Shown here: piece after piece, positions 53,315 through 61,566 of the stretch | Numbering within the stretch: the first letter of the stretch is position 1 | Layout of the letters: each line of letters starts with the position of its first letter | Source: Flavobacterium ovatum | GTDB lineage: Bacteria > Bacteroidota > Bacteroidia > Flavobacteriales > Flavobacteriaceae | Direction: 5' to 3' | DNA: 64,000 nucleotides | Assembly (NCBI RefSeq): GCF_040703125.1 | Contig: NZ_CP160035.1 | Span: forward strand, 2,046,001-2,110,000 | Program-made: the position numbers and the translations under genes | Notes under the pieces: generated by a model | Told to the model about the DNA's origin: nothing | What the model saw: the letters and a program-made list of their open reading frames with translations, nothing else | Databases searched by the model: none

Positions 53315-53764
53315 ATGGAGCAAATAGACGCTGTTGATCTTCAATTATTAAATATTCTTCACGATAATTCTAAATATACAGTAAAGGAGCTTGCTAAGAT
53401 GGTAAATCTTTCGGCATCTCCTGTTTTTGAACGTATTAAAAGATTAGAGAAAAGCGGTTATATTAAAAAATACATAGCCCTGCTGGATGCGGAAAAACTA
53501 AACAGAGGGTTCATCGTTTTCTGTAATATCAAACTTAAACAGCACGATAAAAATATCGGGAATCAGTTTGTTAATGATATTATGAAAATAGAAGAAATTG
53601 TGGAATGCTATAATATCGCAGGAGATTACGATTTTTTAATGAAAGTCTCTGCTAAAGACATGAAGCATTATCAGGATTTTGTCTTTAATAAATTAGGGGC
53701 AGTTAAAAGTATAGGTAGCACCCATAGTACATTTGTCATGGCAGAGATAAAAAATATGTATTGA
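53315..53764 (+). CDS. Lrp/AsnC-family transcriptional regulator
   Basis: Protein of 149 residues. The N-terminal HTH (DAVDLQLLNILHDNSKYTVK, then LAKMVNLSASPVFERIKRLE) is followed by a RAM ligand-binding domain (about 70-145, with CYNIAGDYDFLMKVSAKDMK). Such proteins sense amino acids and control their metabolism or transport. It is divergent from the BASS transporter, which it might regulate. Confidence 0.9.
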   Translation: MEQIDAVDLQLLNILHDNSKYTVKELAKMVNLSASPVFERIKRLEKSGYIKKYIALLDAEKLNRGFIVFCNIKLKQHDKNIGNQFVNDIMKIEEIVECYNIAGDYDFLMKVSAKDMKHYQDFVFNKLGAVKSIGSTHSTFVMAEIKNMY

Positions 53765-53891
53765 TAGTTCCGCTATGCTTTATTTATATGAAATTGGTAA
53801 AGTGGACATGTAAATGAATATTGGAGATAGTATTTAGATTGTATCCTGTAAATTATCATCTTTTAAAACTTCAACTGAAATTTCGAACCAT

Positions 53892-53926
53892 AAAAAAAGC
53901 CTGAGAATCTATTTTCTCAAGCTTTT
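53892..53926 (-). terminator. Terminator downstream of tRNA-Leu
   Basis: Imperfect stem TGAGAA/TTCTCA extended by AAAAGC/GCTTTT, with the T-run on the minus strand. Confidence 0.65.
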
Positions 53927-53937
53927 AGTTTTTATAG

Positions 53938-54020
53938 TGACCACGGTGGGATTTGAACCCACACGCCCTTGCGAGCACCAGCCCCTCAAGCTGGCAAGTC
54001 TACCGTTTCTCCACGTGGCC
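53938..54020 (-). tRNA. tRNA-Leu (GAG)
   Basis: 83 nt on the minus strand. Acceptor arm GGCCACG / CGTGGTC, anticodon stem CCAGC / GCTGG around the loop TTGAGGG (anticodon GAG), a long variable arm (TGCTCGCAAGGGCG) as in class II tRNAs, and the T-loop GTTCAAATC. The CCA end is not encoded. Confidence 0.97.
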
Positions 54021-54026
54021 TAAATG

Positions 54027-54060
54027 AAAAAAAGGTCATTCGAAAAACGAACGACCTTTT
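54027..54060 (-). terminator. Hairpin between tRNA-Leu and tRNA-Lys
   Basis: AAAAAGGTC / GACCTTTT with inner TTCG/CGAA pairing, and a T-run on the minus strand. It implies that the tRNA-Lys transcript ends before tRNA-Leu, or that processing occurs here. Confidence 0.6.
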
Positions 54061-54061
54061 G

Positions 54062-54134
54062 TGACCCGACTGGGGCTCGAACCCAGGACCCCATCATTAA
54101 AAGTGATGTGCTCTACCAACTGAGCTATCGAGTC
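54062..54134 (-). tRNA. tRNA-Lys (TTT), copy 1
   Basis: 73 nt on the minus strand. Acceptor GACTCGA / TCGGGTC, D-loop AGTTGGTAGA, anticodon loop CTTTTAA (anticodon TTT) on a CATCA / TGATG stem, T-loop GTTCGAGCC. CCA not encoded. Confidence 0.97.
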
Positions 54135-54174
54135 AATGCTAAAGGAAAGAAAATTTATTTTGAATCATTATATG

Positions 54175-54247
54175 TGACCCGACTGGGGCTCGAACCCAGG
54201 ACCCCATCATTAAAAGTGATGTGCTCTACCAACTGAGCTATCGAGTC
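54175..54247 (-). tRNA. tRNA-Lys (TTT), copy 2
   Basis: Identical in sequence to copy 1 over the full 73 nt and separated from it by 40 bases; a tandem duplication. Confidence 0.97.
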
Positions 54248-54372
54248 ATATTCTTTCCTTGTTGCGGGTGCAAATATAAGGACTTTATTTAGAGTTTTCC
54301 AAGAAAAAATGTTTTAAATTTGTCTTTTTTTTAATGTTTTTTTTAAATACTTAATTTGCAACGTTTTAAATT

Positions 54373-54891
54373 ATGAGTAAGATTATACTATTGGGTTATA
54401 TGGGTTCTGGAAAGTCAACAATTGCCAAATCATTGTCCAAAATTAAGCAACTTCCTTTTGTAGATTTAGATAATTATATAGAAGAAAAAGCAAAAATGAC
54501 TATAAAAAATATTTTTGAGACCAAAGGTGAGATCTATTTTAGGAAATTAGAACACCAATGTTTCTTAGAATTACTAGATAACGACCAAGATTATATCATT
54601 GGTTTAGGGGGAGGGACTCCATGTTATGCTAATAATCATGAATTGTTAATAGGAGAGGGGAGAATCTCTATTTATCTAAAAGCATCAATCGATACCTTAT
54701 TTAATAGATTGGTGTTAGAAAAGTCTCAAAGACCTTTAATCGCTGATAAAACAGACGAGGAGATGAAGGAGTTTATAGCAATACATCTTTTTGAACGTAG
54801 TTATTTTTACAACCAAGCCCAATATACTGTGTCAGTTGATCAATCTGTTGATCTAATAGTAGCCGATATAATCAAGGTTTTAAACGCTTAG
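54373..54891 (+). CDS. aroK: Shikimate kinase
   Basis: Protein of 172 residues. Walker A GYMGSGKST at the N-terminus, LPFVDLDNYIEEKAKMTIKN with the shikimate-binding Asp, the FRKLE motif, the GLGGGTPCY loop and SQRPLI are those of AroK/AroL. It phosphorylates shikimate at the 3-hydroxyl in chorismate synthesis. Single gene. Confidence 0.95.
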   Translation: MSKIILLGYMGSGKSTIAKSLSKIKQLPFVDLDNYIEEKAKMTIKNIFETKGEIYFRKLEHQCFLELLDNDQDYIIGLGGGTPCYANNHELLIGEGRISIYLKASIDTLFNRLVLEKSQRPLIADKTDEEMKEFIAIHLFERSYFYNQAQYTVSVDQSVDLIVADIIKVLNA

Positions 54892-55035
54892 AGTGTTTTA
54901 AATAAAATGTAGCAGGTAATACGTATTTAAATAAAATTAGGACTTATAACGAAATTCGTGGAATTAGTTTTTAGGTTAAAAATTCGTGACAATTTAGGAT
55001 AATTAGTGTTTCCTTTTTTTGGTAGGATTATAAAA

Positions 55036-55090
55036 ACAAAGGCTCAAAGTCACTAAGTGTAAATAAAACTAAGTGACTTTGAGCCTTTGT
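55036..55090. terminator. Long perfect hairpin between convergent genes
   Basis: 19-bp arms 55036-55054 / 55072-55090 (core AAGGCTCAAAGTCACT) match exactly. It lies between aroK and the convergent phosphoribosyltransferase and lacks a strong T-run, so it may be a repeat-derived terminator. Confidence 0.6.
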
Positions 55091-55113
55091 GGCTATAAAA
55101 AGTAAAACAGGTA

Positions 55114-55611
55114 TTAATTCAAATAAGCGTGGCTGTCTTTTTCATCAAAAACAACATGAACATGCTCTAATAGTGAAGTAGAAAGGGAGATTCCTTTAAA
55201 ATCTGCTTTTACGGGGTATTTTTTGTGGTTTCTATCTACAAGTACCGCAGTTTTGAATTTCGACAAAGGAACATCTAGAAAGTGCCTTACCGCATAAATC
55301 AAAGTAGTTCCCGAGTTTAGGACGTCATCTACTAATATTAACCCTTTGTTGCTATATTCTTCTTTGGTTAATGAAGTATGTACAGCTGACTCTGGTTTTT
55401 GTTTGTCAATTTGAACCTCGCAAAGGCTTATCTTTAAATTAGAAATTGCTTGGAGTTCTTGAGCAATTTTCTCGGCAAAAACGAAACCATTTGGCGCAAT
55501 TCCAGCCAAAACTACCTCTTCGTTATCTACAAAAGTTTCGTAGATTTGGTAAGCAATACGTTTAATTTTATGATTAATCTCTTGATGGGTAAGGATAATA
55601 TTTTTGCTCAT
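55114..55611 (-). CDS. Phosphoribosyltransferase (PyrR-like)
   Basis: Protein of 165 residues with the type I PRPP-binding motif GLILVDDVLNSGTTL and the flexible region EVVLAGIAPNGFVFAEKIA. Overall it resembles PyrR/uracil-type phosphoribosyltransferases. The ATG at 55611 (MSKNIILTHQ) matches family starts; the longer frame would run into the S4 gene. PyrR attenuates pyr operons in Bacillus; whether this one regulates or salvages bases is unknown. Confidence 0.85.
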   Translation of the reverse strand: MSKNIILTHQEINHKIKRIAYQIYETFVDNEEVVLAGIAPNGFVFAEKIAQELQAISNLKISLCEVQIDKQKPESAVHTSLTKEEYSNKGLILVDDVLNSGTTLIYAVRHFLDVPLSKFKTAVLVDRNHKKYPVKADFKGISLSTSLLEHVHVVFDEKDSHAYLN

Positions 55612-55660
55612 TTTTTGTTGAGTTATAAAGTTTAAATTTTGTGATACGTAGTGTTTTGAA

Positions 55661-56050
55661 CTACGACACTTCGTCTTCTTCGGGAATATCATTGCCAAAT
55701 TCGTCTATATCTCTACGGTCTTTTTTGGTCGGTCTTCCGGTTCCAGTTTTTCTGTAATGTTCTTTTGAAAGTTTTAAAAGTTCCAGATGTTGATAGACTT
55801 CTGGTGCTGTATCATTACGTCTGTAAATATCCACTAGTTTAGCACCCACACGACTTTCCGGGATATCCAGAACTGTGATAACTTGTATGATTTGGTCTTT
55901 TCTAAAGGTAATTTTATCTGTCGGAAATACTTCTTTAGAGGGCTTGGCAACCTGACCATTTACAGTGACGTGATTCTTTTTGCAAGCTTCCGTCACCATG
56001 TTTCGAGTCTTGTAATACCGTACACACCATAAATATTTGTCAATTCGCAT
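55661..56050 (-). CDS. RNA-binding S4-domain protein (Hsp15-like)
   Basis: Protein of 129 residues. The S4 domain occupies about 1-65 (MRIDKYLWCVRYYKTRNMVT, KNHVTVNGQVAKPSKEV), followed by a basic tail (EHYRKTGTGRPTKKDRRDID). Hsp15/HslR binds the large ribosomal subunit with a stalled peptidyl-tRNA and helps recycle it. Lies about 50 bases upstream of the phosphoribosyltransferase in the same direction, probably one operon. Confidence 0.88.
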   Translation of the reverse strand: MRIDKYLWCVRYYKTRNMVTEACKKNHVTVNGQVAKPSKEVFPTDKITFRKDQIIQVITVLDIPESRVGAKLVDIYRRNDTAPEVYQHLELLKLSKEHYRKTGTGRPTKKDRRDIDEFGNDIPEEDEVS

Positions 56051-56129
56051 AATAATTGTAAAATCAAAGTTAAATAGTTTACAAAAATAAATCAATATTG
56101 TATCTTGCGCACTTAAAAAATCAGTTATA

Positions 56130-57068
56130 ATGAACAAATTTAAGTTTTATTTTATTTTATCAATTACAACAGTACTATTATTTTCCTGTTCAAAAAATTC
56201 AGATACTATAGAGGCAGTTCCATTGCGAGATTTTCAAGAACAATTTACGGCTGAAAATGTGATGATTGAAAGCTACTTAAAAACACATTATATTACCATT
56301 ACAAATGCTCTTGGAGACCAAACCGATCAAGATGTTGTCTTTACGAAAATTGACAACAATCAACCATCTGTTTACTCTTATTTAACAAGCACATCTGGTC
56401 CTAAATTATACACAAGAGAGGTGCAACTGCACGGAATTACCTATTCTGTATATTATTTAGTACTAAGACAAGGTACAGGAGAATCTCCTTCTAATGCTGA
56501 TAATATATTAGCGGCATACAAAGGGTATTATTTAAATCAATCTGACTCTAATGATTTAACAACATTAACGGCTACTTTCTTTGAAGAATCTAAATTTCCA
56601 CAGTCCATGTTTAGTTTGTATAGTGATGTAATTAGAGGTTGGGGCGAAATTTTCCCTAAGTTTAAAACAGGAACTCTTCCAAGCGAAGGTACCAATGGTC
56701 AAGTTGTTTATAATGGTTTTGGGGCAGGCGTAATGTTTCTTCCTTCAGGATTGGGGTATTATAGTTCAGGAAGTAATTCTATTCCATCTTATGCTCCACT
56801 AGTGTTTAGTTTTAAATTATATGCCTTACAAAGGTTGGATCAAGATGGCGATGGTGTTCTATCTTATCTAGAAGATTTAAACAATGACGGATATGCTTAT
56901 AGTTATTTAAATACAACAACCTACCCTGTAGTGCCTACAAATTATGACGATACTGATGGTGATGGCATTCCTAACTTTTTAGATGTTGATGATGATGGAG
57001 ATGGCTATACTACTAAATTAGAAATTACTAAGGGAACTGATTATTTAGATAAAAATAAGCATCCTTAA
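56130..57068 (+). CDS. FKBP-type lipoprotein with calcium-binding repeats
   Basis: Protein of 312 residues with a lipoprotein signal (FILSITTVLLFSCSKNSD). The middle (about 110-240) resembles an FKBP-type peptidyl-prolyl isomerase domain (ADNILAAYKGYYLNQ, FGAGVMFLPSGLGYYSSGSN, PLVFSFKLYALQRLD), though key active-site aromatics are hard to verify. The C-terminus carries Asp-rich calcium-binding (thrombospondin type 3-like) repeats: DQDGDGVLSYLEDLNNDG and DTDGDGIPNFLDVDDDGDG. Probably outer-membrane or periplasmic. Confidence 0.85.
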   Translation: MNKFKFYFILSITTVLLFSCSKNSDTIEAVPLRDFQEQFTAENVMIESYLKTHYITITNALGDQTDQDVVFTKIDNNQPSVYSYLTSTSGPKLYTREVQLHGITYSVYYLVLRQGTGESPSNADNILAAYKGYYLNQSDSNDLTTLTATFFEESKFPQSMFSLYSDVIRGWGEIFPKFKTGTLPSEGTNGQVVYNGFGAGVMFLPSGLGYYSSGSNSIPSYAPLVFSFKLYALQRLDQDGDGVLSYLEDLNNDGYAYSYLNTTTYPVVPTNYDDTDGDGIPNFLDVDDDGDGYTTKLEITKGTDYLDKNKHP

Positions 57069-57096
57069 ATAATATAACACCACACACAAAATATAG

Positions 57097-57126
57097 ATCC
57101 CGTTTCTTTTGAAGCGGGATTTTTTA
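57097..57126 (+). terminator. Terminator of the FKBP-like gene
   Basis: ATCCCGTTTC (57097-57106) / GAAGCGGGAT (57111-57120), one G-T pair, then a T-run. Confidence 0.8.
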
Positions 57127-57130
57127 ATTA

Positions 57131-57246
57131 GGACGTGCCACCATCCAAAAAAAAGGGCCAATTCAGTTTACGCTTATGAGCCCTTTTCTCTGGCCGCTGT
57201 CGTGCTATCCGCGCTACTTTGGTAGCTAGCTACTATCACTCACGTA
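57131..57246 (+). ncRNA. Putative structured RNA or repeat element, copy 2
   Basis: Begins GGACGTGCCACCA; helix AAAAGGGC (57151-57158) / GCCCTTTT (57180-57187); hairpin GCTAC-TTTG-GTAGC (57213-57226); ends ATCACTCACG. It aligns with copy 1 (16331-16453, minus strand) along its whole length, and the first helix is conserved by paired changes. The rest of the spacer to 57440 shows no gene. Confidence 0.5.
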
Positions 57247-57442
57247 AAAATTTGTAAGTAACAAGTAGAAGTTTTTATATGAGGATAAGTCACTGGAGAT
57301 AAGTTGTCTAAATAATGCCTGAAAACAAATTGCTGCAATTTATGTGATTTTCAGTTTGAGCCTATCGAAAACCTCGTTAGATAGATTTTTTAATGAAAAT
57401 TAGTTGTGGAAATAACAAACAAAATTAGTTGCAACCAATAAA

Positions 57443-57474
57443 AAAGCCGCTTCTTTTATAAAAAAGAGCGGCTT
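57443..57474 (-). terminator. Terminator of the transketolase genes
   Basis: AAGCCGCT / AGCGGCTT stem, with a T-run on the minus strand. Confidence 0.75.
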
Positions 57475-57495
57475 AGTAGGTATTCAAAAAAGCTA

Positions 57496-58449
57496 TTATT
57501 TTCTTGCAATCACTTTTTCAGCAGCAGCAAAAATCGCTTGATTATTCAATTTGTATTTTTCCATTAATTGCTCAGGAGTTCCAGACTCACCAAAGCTATC
57601 TTGTACAGCAACAAACTCTTGTGGAGTAGGATTGTTCAATGCTAAAACTCTAGCAACGCTTTCTCCAAGACCTCCAAGGATGTTGTGCTCTTCAGCAGTA
57701 ACAATACATCCAGTTTTAGCAACCGATTTCAAAATTGCTTCATCATCTAATGGTTTTATTGTGTGAATGTTGATTACTTCAGCAGAAATACCTTTAGCTT
57801 CTAGTGCCTCAGCAGCAATCAATGCTTCCCAAACTAAGTGTCCAGTAGCGACAATAGTTACATCAGTTCCTTCGCTTAATAAGATTGCTTTTCCTATTAC
57901 GAATTCTTCGTCAGCAGGTGTAAAGTTAGCTACAACAGGACGACCAAAACGCAAATAAGCAGGTCCTTGAAGTTTAGCTAGTGCAATAGTAGCAGCTTTT
58001 GTTTGGTTGTAGTCACAAGTATTGATAACTGTCATACCTGGTAACATTTTCATCAAACCAATATCTTCAAGGATTTGGTGTGTTGCACCATCTTCTCCTA
58101 AAGTCAATCCCGCGTGTGACGCACAGATTTTTACATTTTTTTCTGAGTAAGCTACTGATTGACGAATTTGGTCATAAACTCTTCCTGTAGAAAAGTTAGC
58201 AAAAGTTCCAGTAAAAGGAATTTTACCACCAATAGTTAATCCAGCTGCAATTCCAATCATATTTGCTTCAGCAATTCCGATTTGGAAAAAACGCTCTGGG
58301 TGATTTTTTTTGAATTCGTCAAATTTTAATGAACCAATTAAATCAGCACAAAGTGCTACTACATTTTCATTTGTTTGACCTAATTCAGTCATTCCCGCTC
58401 CAAAACCTGAACGAGTATCTTTACTTCCTGTATTTGTATATTTTTTCAT
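57496..58449 (-). CDS. Transketolase, C-terminal half (pyrimidine-binding and C-terminal domains)
   Basis: Protein of 317 residues. It holds the second and third domains of transketolase: GFGAGMTELGQTNENVVALC, FFQIGIAEANMIGIAAGLT (glutamate that activates thiamine diphosphate), HAGLTLGEDGATHQ, YLRFGRP. The partner gene for the N-terminal half lies 35 bases upstream. Two-gene transketolases of this kind are common in Bacteroidota and archaea. It acts in the non-oxidative pentose phosphate pathway. Confidence 0.93.
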   Translation of the reverse strand: MKKYTNTGSKDTRSGFGAGMTELGQTNENVVALCADLIGSLKFDEFKKNHPERFFQIGIAEANMIGIAAGLTIGGKIPFTGTFANFSTGRVYDQIRQSVAYSEKNVKICASHAGLTLGEDGATHQILEDIGLMKMLPGMTVINTCDYNQTKAATIALAKLQGPAYLRFGRPVVANFTPADEEFVIGKAILLSEGTDVTIVATGHLVWEALIAAEALEAKGISAEVINIHTIKPLDDEAILKSVAKTGCIVTAEEHNILGGLGESVARVLALNNPTPQEFVAVQDSFGESGTPEQLMEKYKLNNQAIFAAAEKVIARK

Positions 58450-58484
58450 TTTATGCTGAATTTATTTCAGTATCTTTTTACTTA

Positions 58485-59333
58485 TTAGTAATCACCTAAA
58501 GTTTCTGGATTTTGAGCCAAAGCATTTTCTAATTGTGCATCATTAGGTGCTTTACCATGCCAAGCATGACTATACATCATATAATCTACTCCGTTACCCA
58601 TTTCAGTATAAAGCAATACACAAACTGGTTTTCCTTTTCCTGTTCTTGATTTAGCATCATTCATTCCAGCTATAATGGCGTCTAGGTTGTTTCCTTCTTT
58701 AATTTCAAGAACATCCCAATCAAAAGCTTCAAATTTTGCACGTATGCTTCCCATTGGCAATACATCGTCAGTTGCACCGTCAATTTGTTTTCCGTTTAAA
58801 TCGACTGTTGCAATTAAGTTATCAATTTTTTTAGCAGATGCATACATAATAGCTTCCCAGTTTTGACCTTCTTGCAATTCACCGTCTCCAGTTAAAGCAT
58901 AAACTATATGGTTGTCATTGTTTAATTTTTTTGCTTGAGCCGCACCAATTGAAACTGATAAACCTTGTCCTAATGATCCAGCAGCTACACGTACACCAGG
59001 TAAATGGTCGTGCGTTGTAGGGTGTCCTTGTAGTCTTGAGTTGATTAAACGAAATGTAGCTAATTCAGAAACTGGAAAATATCCGCTTCTTGCTAATACG
59101 CTATAAAAAACGGGAGAAATATGCCCGTTTGAAAGAAAGAAAAGGTCTTCACCAATTCCGTCCATATCAAATCCTTCCTTACGTTCCATAAGGTTTTGGT
59201 AAAGTGCTACTAAAAATTCTGTACAGCCAAGAGAACCTCCTGGATGCCCGGAGTTTACAGCATGTACCATTCTAAGAATGTCTCTTCTTACTTGGATTGT
59301 TAAATCGCTTAATTGTTGTGTGTTAGGCTTCAT
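58485..59333 (-). CDS. Transketolase, N-terminal half (diphosphate-binding domain)
   Basis: Protein of 282 residues with HAVNSGHPGGSLGCTEFLVA, LSNGHISPVFYSVLARSG, SLGQGLSVSIGAAQAKKL and the thiamine diphosphate/Mg motif GDGELQEGQNWEA (GDG...N type). It needs the product of the next gene for activity, as the active site forms between the two halves. Confidence 0.93.
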   Translation of the reverse strand: MKPNTQQLSDLTIQVRRDILRMVHAVNSGHPGGSLGCTEFLVALYQNLMERKEGFDMDGIGEDLFFLSNGHISPVFYSVLARSGYFPVSELATFRLINSRLQGHPTTHDHLPGVRVAAGSLGQGLSVSIGAAQAKKLNNDNHIVYALTGDGELQEGQNWEAIMYASAKKIDNLIATVDLNGKQIDGATDDVLPMGSIRAKFEAFDWDVLEIKEGNNLDAIIAGMNDAKSRTGKGKPVCVLLYTEMGNGVDYMMYSHAWHGKAPNDAQLENALAQNPETLGDY

Positions 59334-59595
59334 TGTGTGTGTAAAAGTTAAACTGATTGCAAATGTAAATTTTATTTTGTGTTAAGACAAATGATTTGGG
59401 AAATTGTTTGGTTTTATATAAAAAGCATAAAAAGCCCTATAATAAGGACTTTTTATGAATTCTAAGTACTTTCTTTTGTACTTAACTAATTTTATTACCA
59501 CTTTAATTCTGATGATGGAATTTCGTTTTTTATATCAGAAACTTAATTTAAATTAAGAATGAAAATGGTTGATTTACTTTTTTTAATAGTTGGGA
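59334..59595. other. Short AT-rich spacer
   Basis: An imperfect hairpin AAAAAGCCCT ... AGGACTTTTT (about 59429-59456) may terminate the rhodanese operon; nothing else seen. Confidence 0.4.
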
Positions 59596-59907
59596 CTATA
59601 TTTTGTTTTGAAGACTTGACCAGCCACCACCATTATAAATGGTAGAGAAATTGTTTGATTTTAGAATATTTTTGGCCGAAGCGCTACGCATTCCAGAAGC
59701 ACAACACGTTATTATGGTTGCGTCTTTTTTTATTTTTGAAATATGATTAGGCAACTCATTCAAAGGAATGTTTTTCGAACCTTTTATATGCCCTTGTTTG
59801 TATTCAGATGGGCTTCGTACATCCAGTATTATAGCGCCTTCTTTTACTAATGATGCAAAATCTACTTTTGGTCCAATACCAAATATCTTTTTTAATGTGT
59901 TAATCAT
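59596..59907 (-). CDS. Rhodanese-domain protein, second of pair
   Basis: Protein of 103 residues: FASLVKEGAIILDVRSPSEY, HIKGSKNIPLNELPNHISKI and an active loop CCASGMRSASA. Rhodaneses carry sulfane sulfur on the loop cysteine. It follows the paralogous rhodanese by 4 bases, so both are co-transcribed. The hydrophobic CC dipeptide before ASG and the loop length match small single-domain PspE/GlpE-type enzymes; no signal peptide. Confidence 0.9.
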   Translation of the reverse strand: MINTLKKIFGIGPKVDFASLVKEGAIILDVRSPSEYKQGHIKGSKNIPLNELPNHISKIKKDATIITCCASGMRSASAKNILKSNNFSTIYNGGGWSSLQNKI

Positions 59908-59911
59908 TTTT

Positions 59912-60193
59912 TTAATTTTGAGATTGATAATAATTCACGTCTAACCAAGAACCACCGTTATGACATTCTATTCCTTGTTGAGAGAGGAAGTGTTGTGCTT
60001 GTCCGCTTCTGTTTCCAGAGGCACAACAAAGTACTAAAGGCATTTTTAGAATCTTAATTTCTTCTATTCTCTCTGGTATTTCGTTTAAGGCAATATTAAT
60101 AGAACCAGATACATGACCTCCACTAAATTCAGCGAAGGAACGAACATCGATTATAGTTCCTTGGTTTTCTTTTATGATTTTTTCTAAGTCCAT
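59912..60193 (-). CDS. Rhodanese-domain protein, first of pair
   Basis: Protein of 93 residues: GTIIDVRSFAEFSGGHVSGS, IALNEIPERIEEIK and the loop CCASGNRSGQA. Paralogue of the following gene; both end in a similar NGGSW / NGGGWSS motif. Likely sulfur transfer or low-molecular-weight persulfide handling; partner unknown. Confidence 0.9.
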   Translation of the reverse strand: MDLEKIIKENQGTIIDVRSFAEFSGGHVSGSINIALNEIPERIEEIKILKMPLVLCCASGNRSGQAQHFLSQQGIECHNGGSWLDVNYYQSQN

Positions 60194-60303
60194 TTTGGTT
60201 TATGTTTTTTAGTAACTGTTGTGTTTGTTTCTTGATGTAAAAGTAGTTCGAGATAAAGGCAACCACAGTAACTTTTGTTACATAAATAAAAAAAAGACAA
60301 AAA

Positions 60304-60325
60304 AAAGCCTGAATAAACAGGCTTT
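60304..60325 (-). terminator. Terminator of the DUF892 gene
   Basis: AAAGCCTG (60304-60311) / CAGGCTTT (60318-60325), with a long T-run on the minus strand. Confidence 0.8.
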
Positions 60326-60348
60326 GTGTTAATTTATCAAATATGAAA

Positions 60349-60888
60349 TTACAAGAAAGCAGTAGTTATAGCATTTGCGTAATAAGCCTTTCTGTTAATT
60401 GTATTCATTGCAATTCTGGATAATACTTTATCTGCTTTTTTGTCTTCATTAAGGGTTTTTTTTAGTAAACCTGCTGCGTTTTTTTCCCCCAGTGTATTCG
60501 CAAAGGCACATAAAGTTCCATAAGTGGCAATTTCATAATGTTTCATCTTTTGTTCAGATGAAATAATCCCTGCATCTCGTACAGTACCAATGTCGGTTGT
60601 TTTTAATAATTCGTTTGTTTCTTTTACGATTCCACTCATGGCTTTACATTTATGGGTAGTAGGTCTAATACCTGTAGATTTGAAAATTTCTTCCAATCGA
60701 ATAAGATGTTTTTTGTTTTCCGCTAAGTGGTTTCTTATCGCTTCGACTAACTCGGTATTTGATGCGTTTTTTATCATCTTAGTTAGGGTTTTGCCTAATG
60801 CTTTTTCTGCGTGATAAATGTCTTTTAATCCGGATTCAAATAAATCTCGTAATCCATGTGCAGAATCGTGTACGGTTAAATTTTCCAT
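60349..60888 (-). CDS. Ferritin-like DUF892 (YciF-type) protein
   Basis: Protein of 179 residues, mostly helical. HGLRDLFESGLKDIYHAEKA at the start and EQKMKHYEIATYGTLCAFAN in the second half carry the Glu and His positions of the YciE/YciF family, a ferritin-like four-helix bundle linked to stress responses. Single gene. Confidence 0.9.
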   Translation of the reverse strand: MENLTVHDSAHGLRDLFESGLKDIYHAEKALGKTLTKMIKNASNTELVEAIRNHLAENKKHLIRLEEIFKSTGIRPTTHKCKAMSGIVKETNELLKTTDIGTVRDAGIISSEQKMKHYEIATYGTLCAFANTLGEKNAAGLLKKTLNEDKKADKVLSRIAMNTINRKAYYANAITTAFL

Positions 60889-61072
60889 GATATTTATTTT
60901 AAATTAATATTTAAAATCCAATCAAGATGGAAAAATTCCATTTTATGGATTTAACGCATTTTTATTATTGACATACTTAAGCCTTTTTTTAGGTTGTTAC
61001 AAAGTTAATGATTTTATGTGTTTAATTTTTAGTAACTTAGGGCTAATAAGTGTTAATTAACTAAAAATAATT

Positions 61073-61098
61073 AAGAGGTTTCTTTATCAAAACCTCTT
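61073..61098 (-). terminator. Terminator of the small lipoprotein gene
   Basis: AAGAGGTTT (61073-61081) / AAACCTCTT (61090-61098). Confidence 0.65.
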
Positions 61099-61115
61099 TA
61101 GAGTTTGCAATGAAA

Positions 61116-61505
61116 TTATTCTTTTTGATAGGTACTCAAAAAACAGTCATTACATTCTTCGTTTAGGAATAATTGATTGTTTTTTATTTCAAAAGAAGAT
61201 TTAGAATCATTTTCATAAATGATCATCGGCTTTTCTCCTCCAAAGATAGAAGGTTCTATTTGGATAGTATACGTTTGCTCGGATTCTAATTTTCCATCTA
61301 CATATTTACCAATAGTTGTTTTAGTAATCTCAAGTTGAATTGTGTTTCCTGTTGATTGGGGAGTTAGCGGCATGCCTGCAATCCCTCCCGTTGATTCAAT
61401 CCAATTCCATTTACCAAAAACAGCCTGGTATTGGGGTACGTTTCTGTCTGTGGAGCAACTTCCAATCAAAAATCCAGTTACAACTAGTAATAGTATCTTT
61501 TTCAT
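61116..61505 (-). CDS. Small lipocalin-like lipoprotein
   Basis: Protein of 129 residues with a lipoprotein signal (MKKILLLVVTGFLIGSCSTD). The mature part is beta-rich with FGKWNWIESTGGIAG near the start and a C-terminal CNDC motif (LNEECNDCFLSTYQ). The GKWNW pattern near the N-terminus recalls lipocalin-like domains of Bacteroidota. Function unknown. Confidence 0.75.
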   Translation of the reverse strand: MKKILLLVVTGFLIGSCSTDRNVPQYQAVFGKWNWIESTGGIAGMPLTPQSTGNTIQLEITKTTIGKYVDGKLESEQTYTIQIEPSIFGGEKPMIIYENDSKSSFEIKNNQLFLNEECNDCFLSTYQKE

Positions 61506-61566
61506 TACTCGATAATTAAAGTAGTTATTATAAAGTTAGCAAAAAAAGGCAAGAAATACTATTCTA

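Noticed and set aside
54024..54236. Open frame of 70 codons across the tRNA cluster
   Set aside because: It reads through tRNA-Leu/tRNA-Lys and their hairpins; the tRNAs explain the sequence, and this is a well-known kind of false gene.
57496..59333. Split transketolase as a broken gene
   Set aside because: Both halves have proper starts, stops and full domains, and the two-gene form is normal in this phylum.
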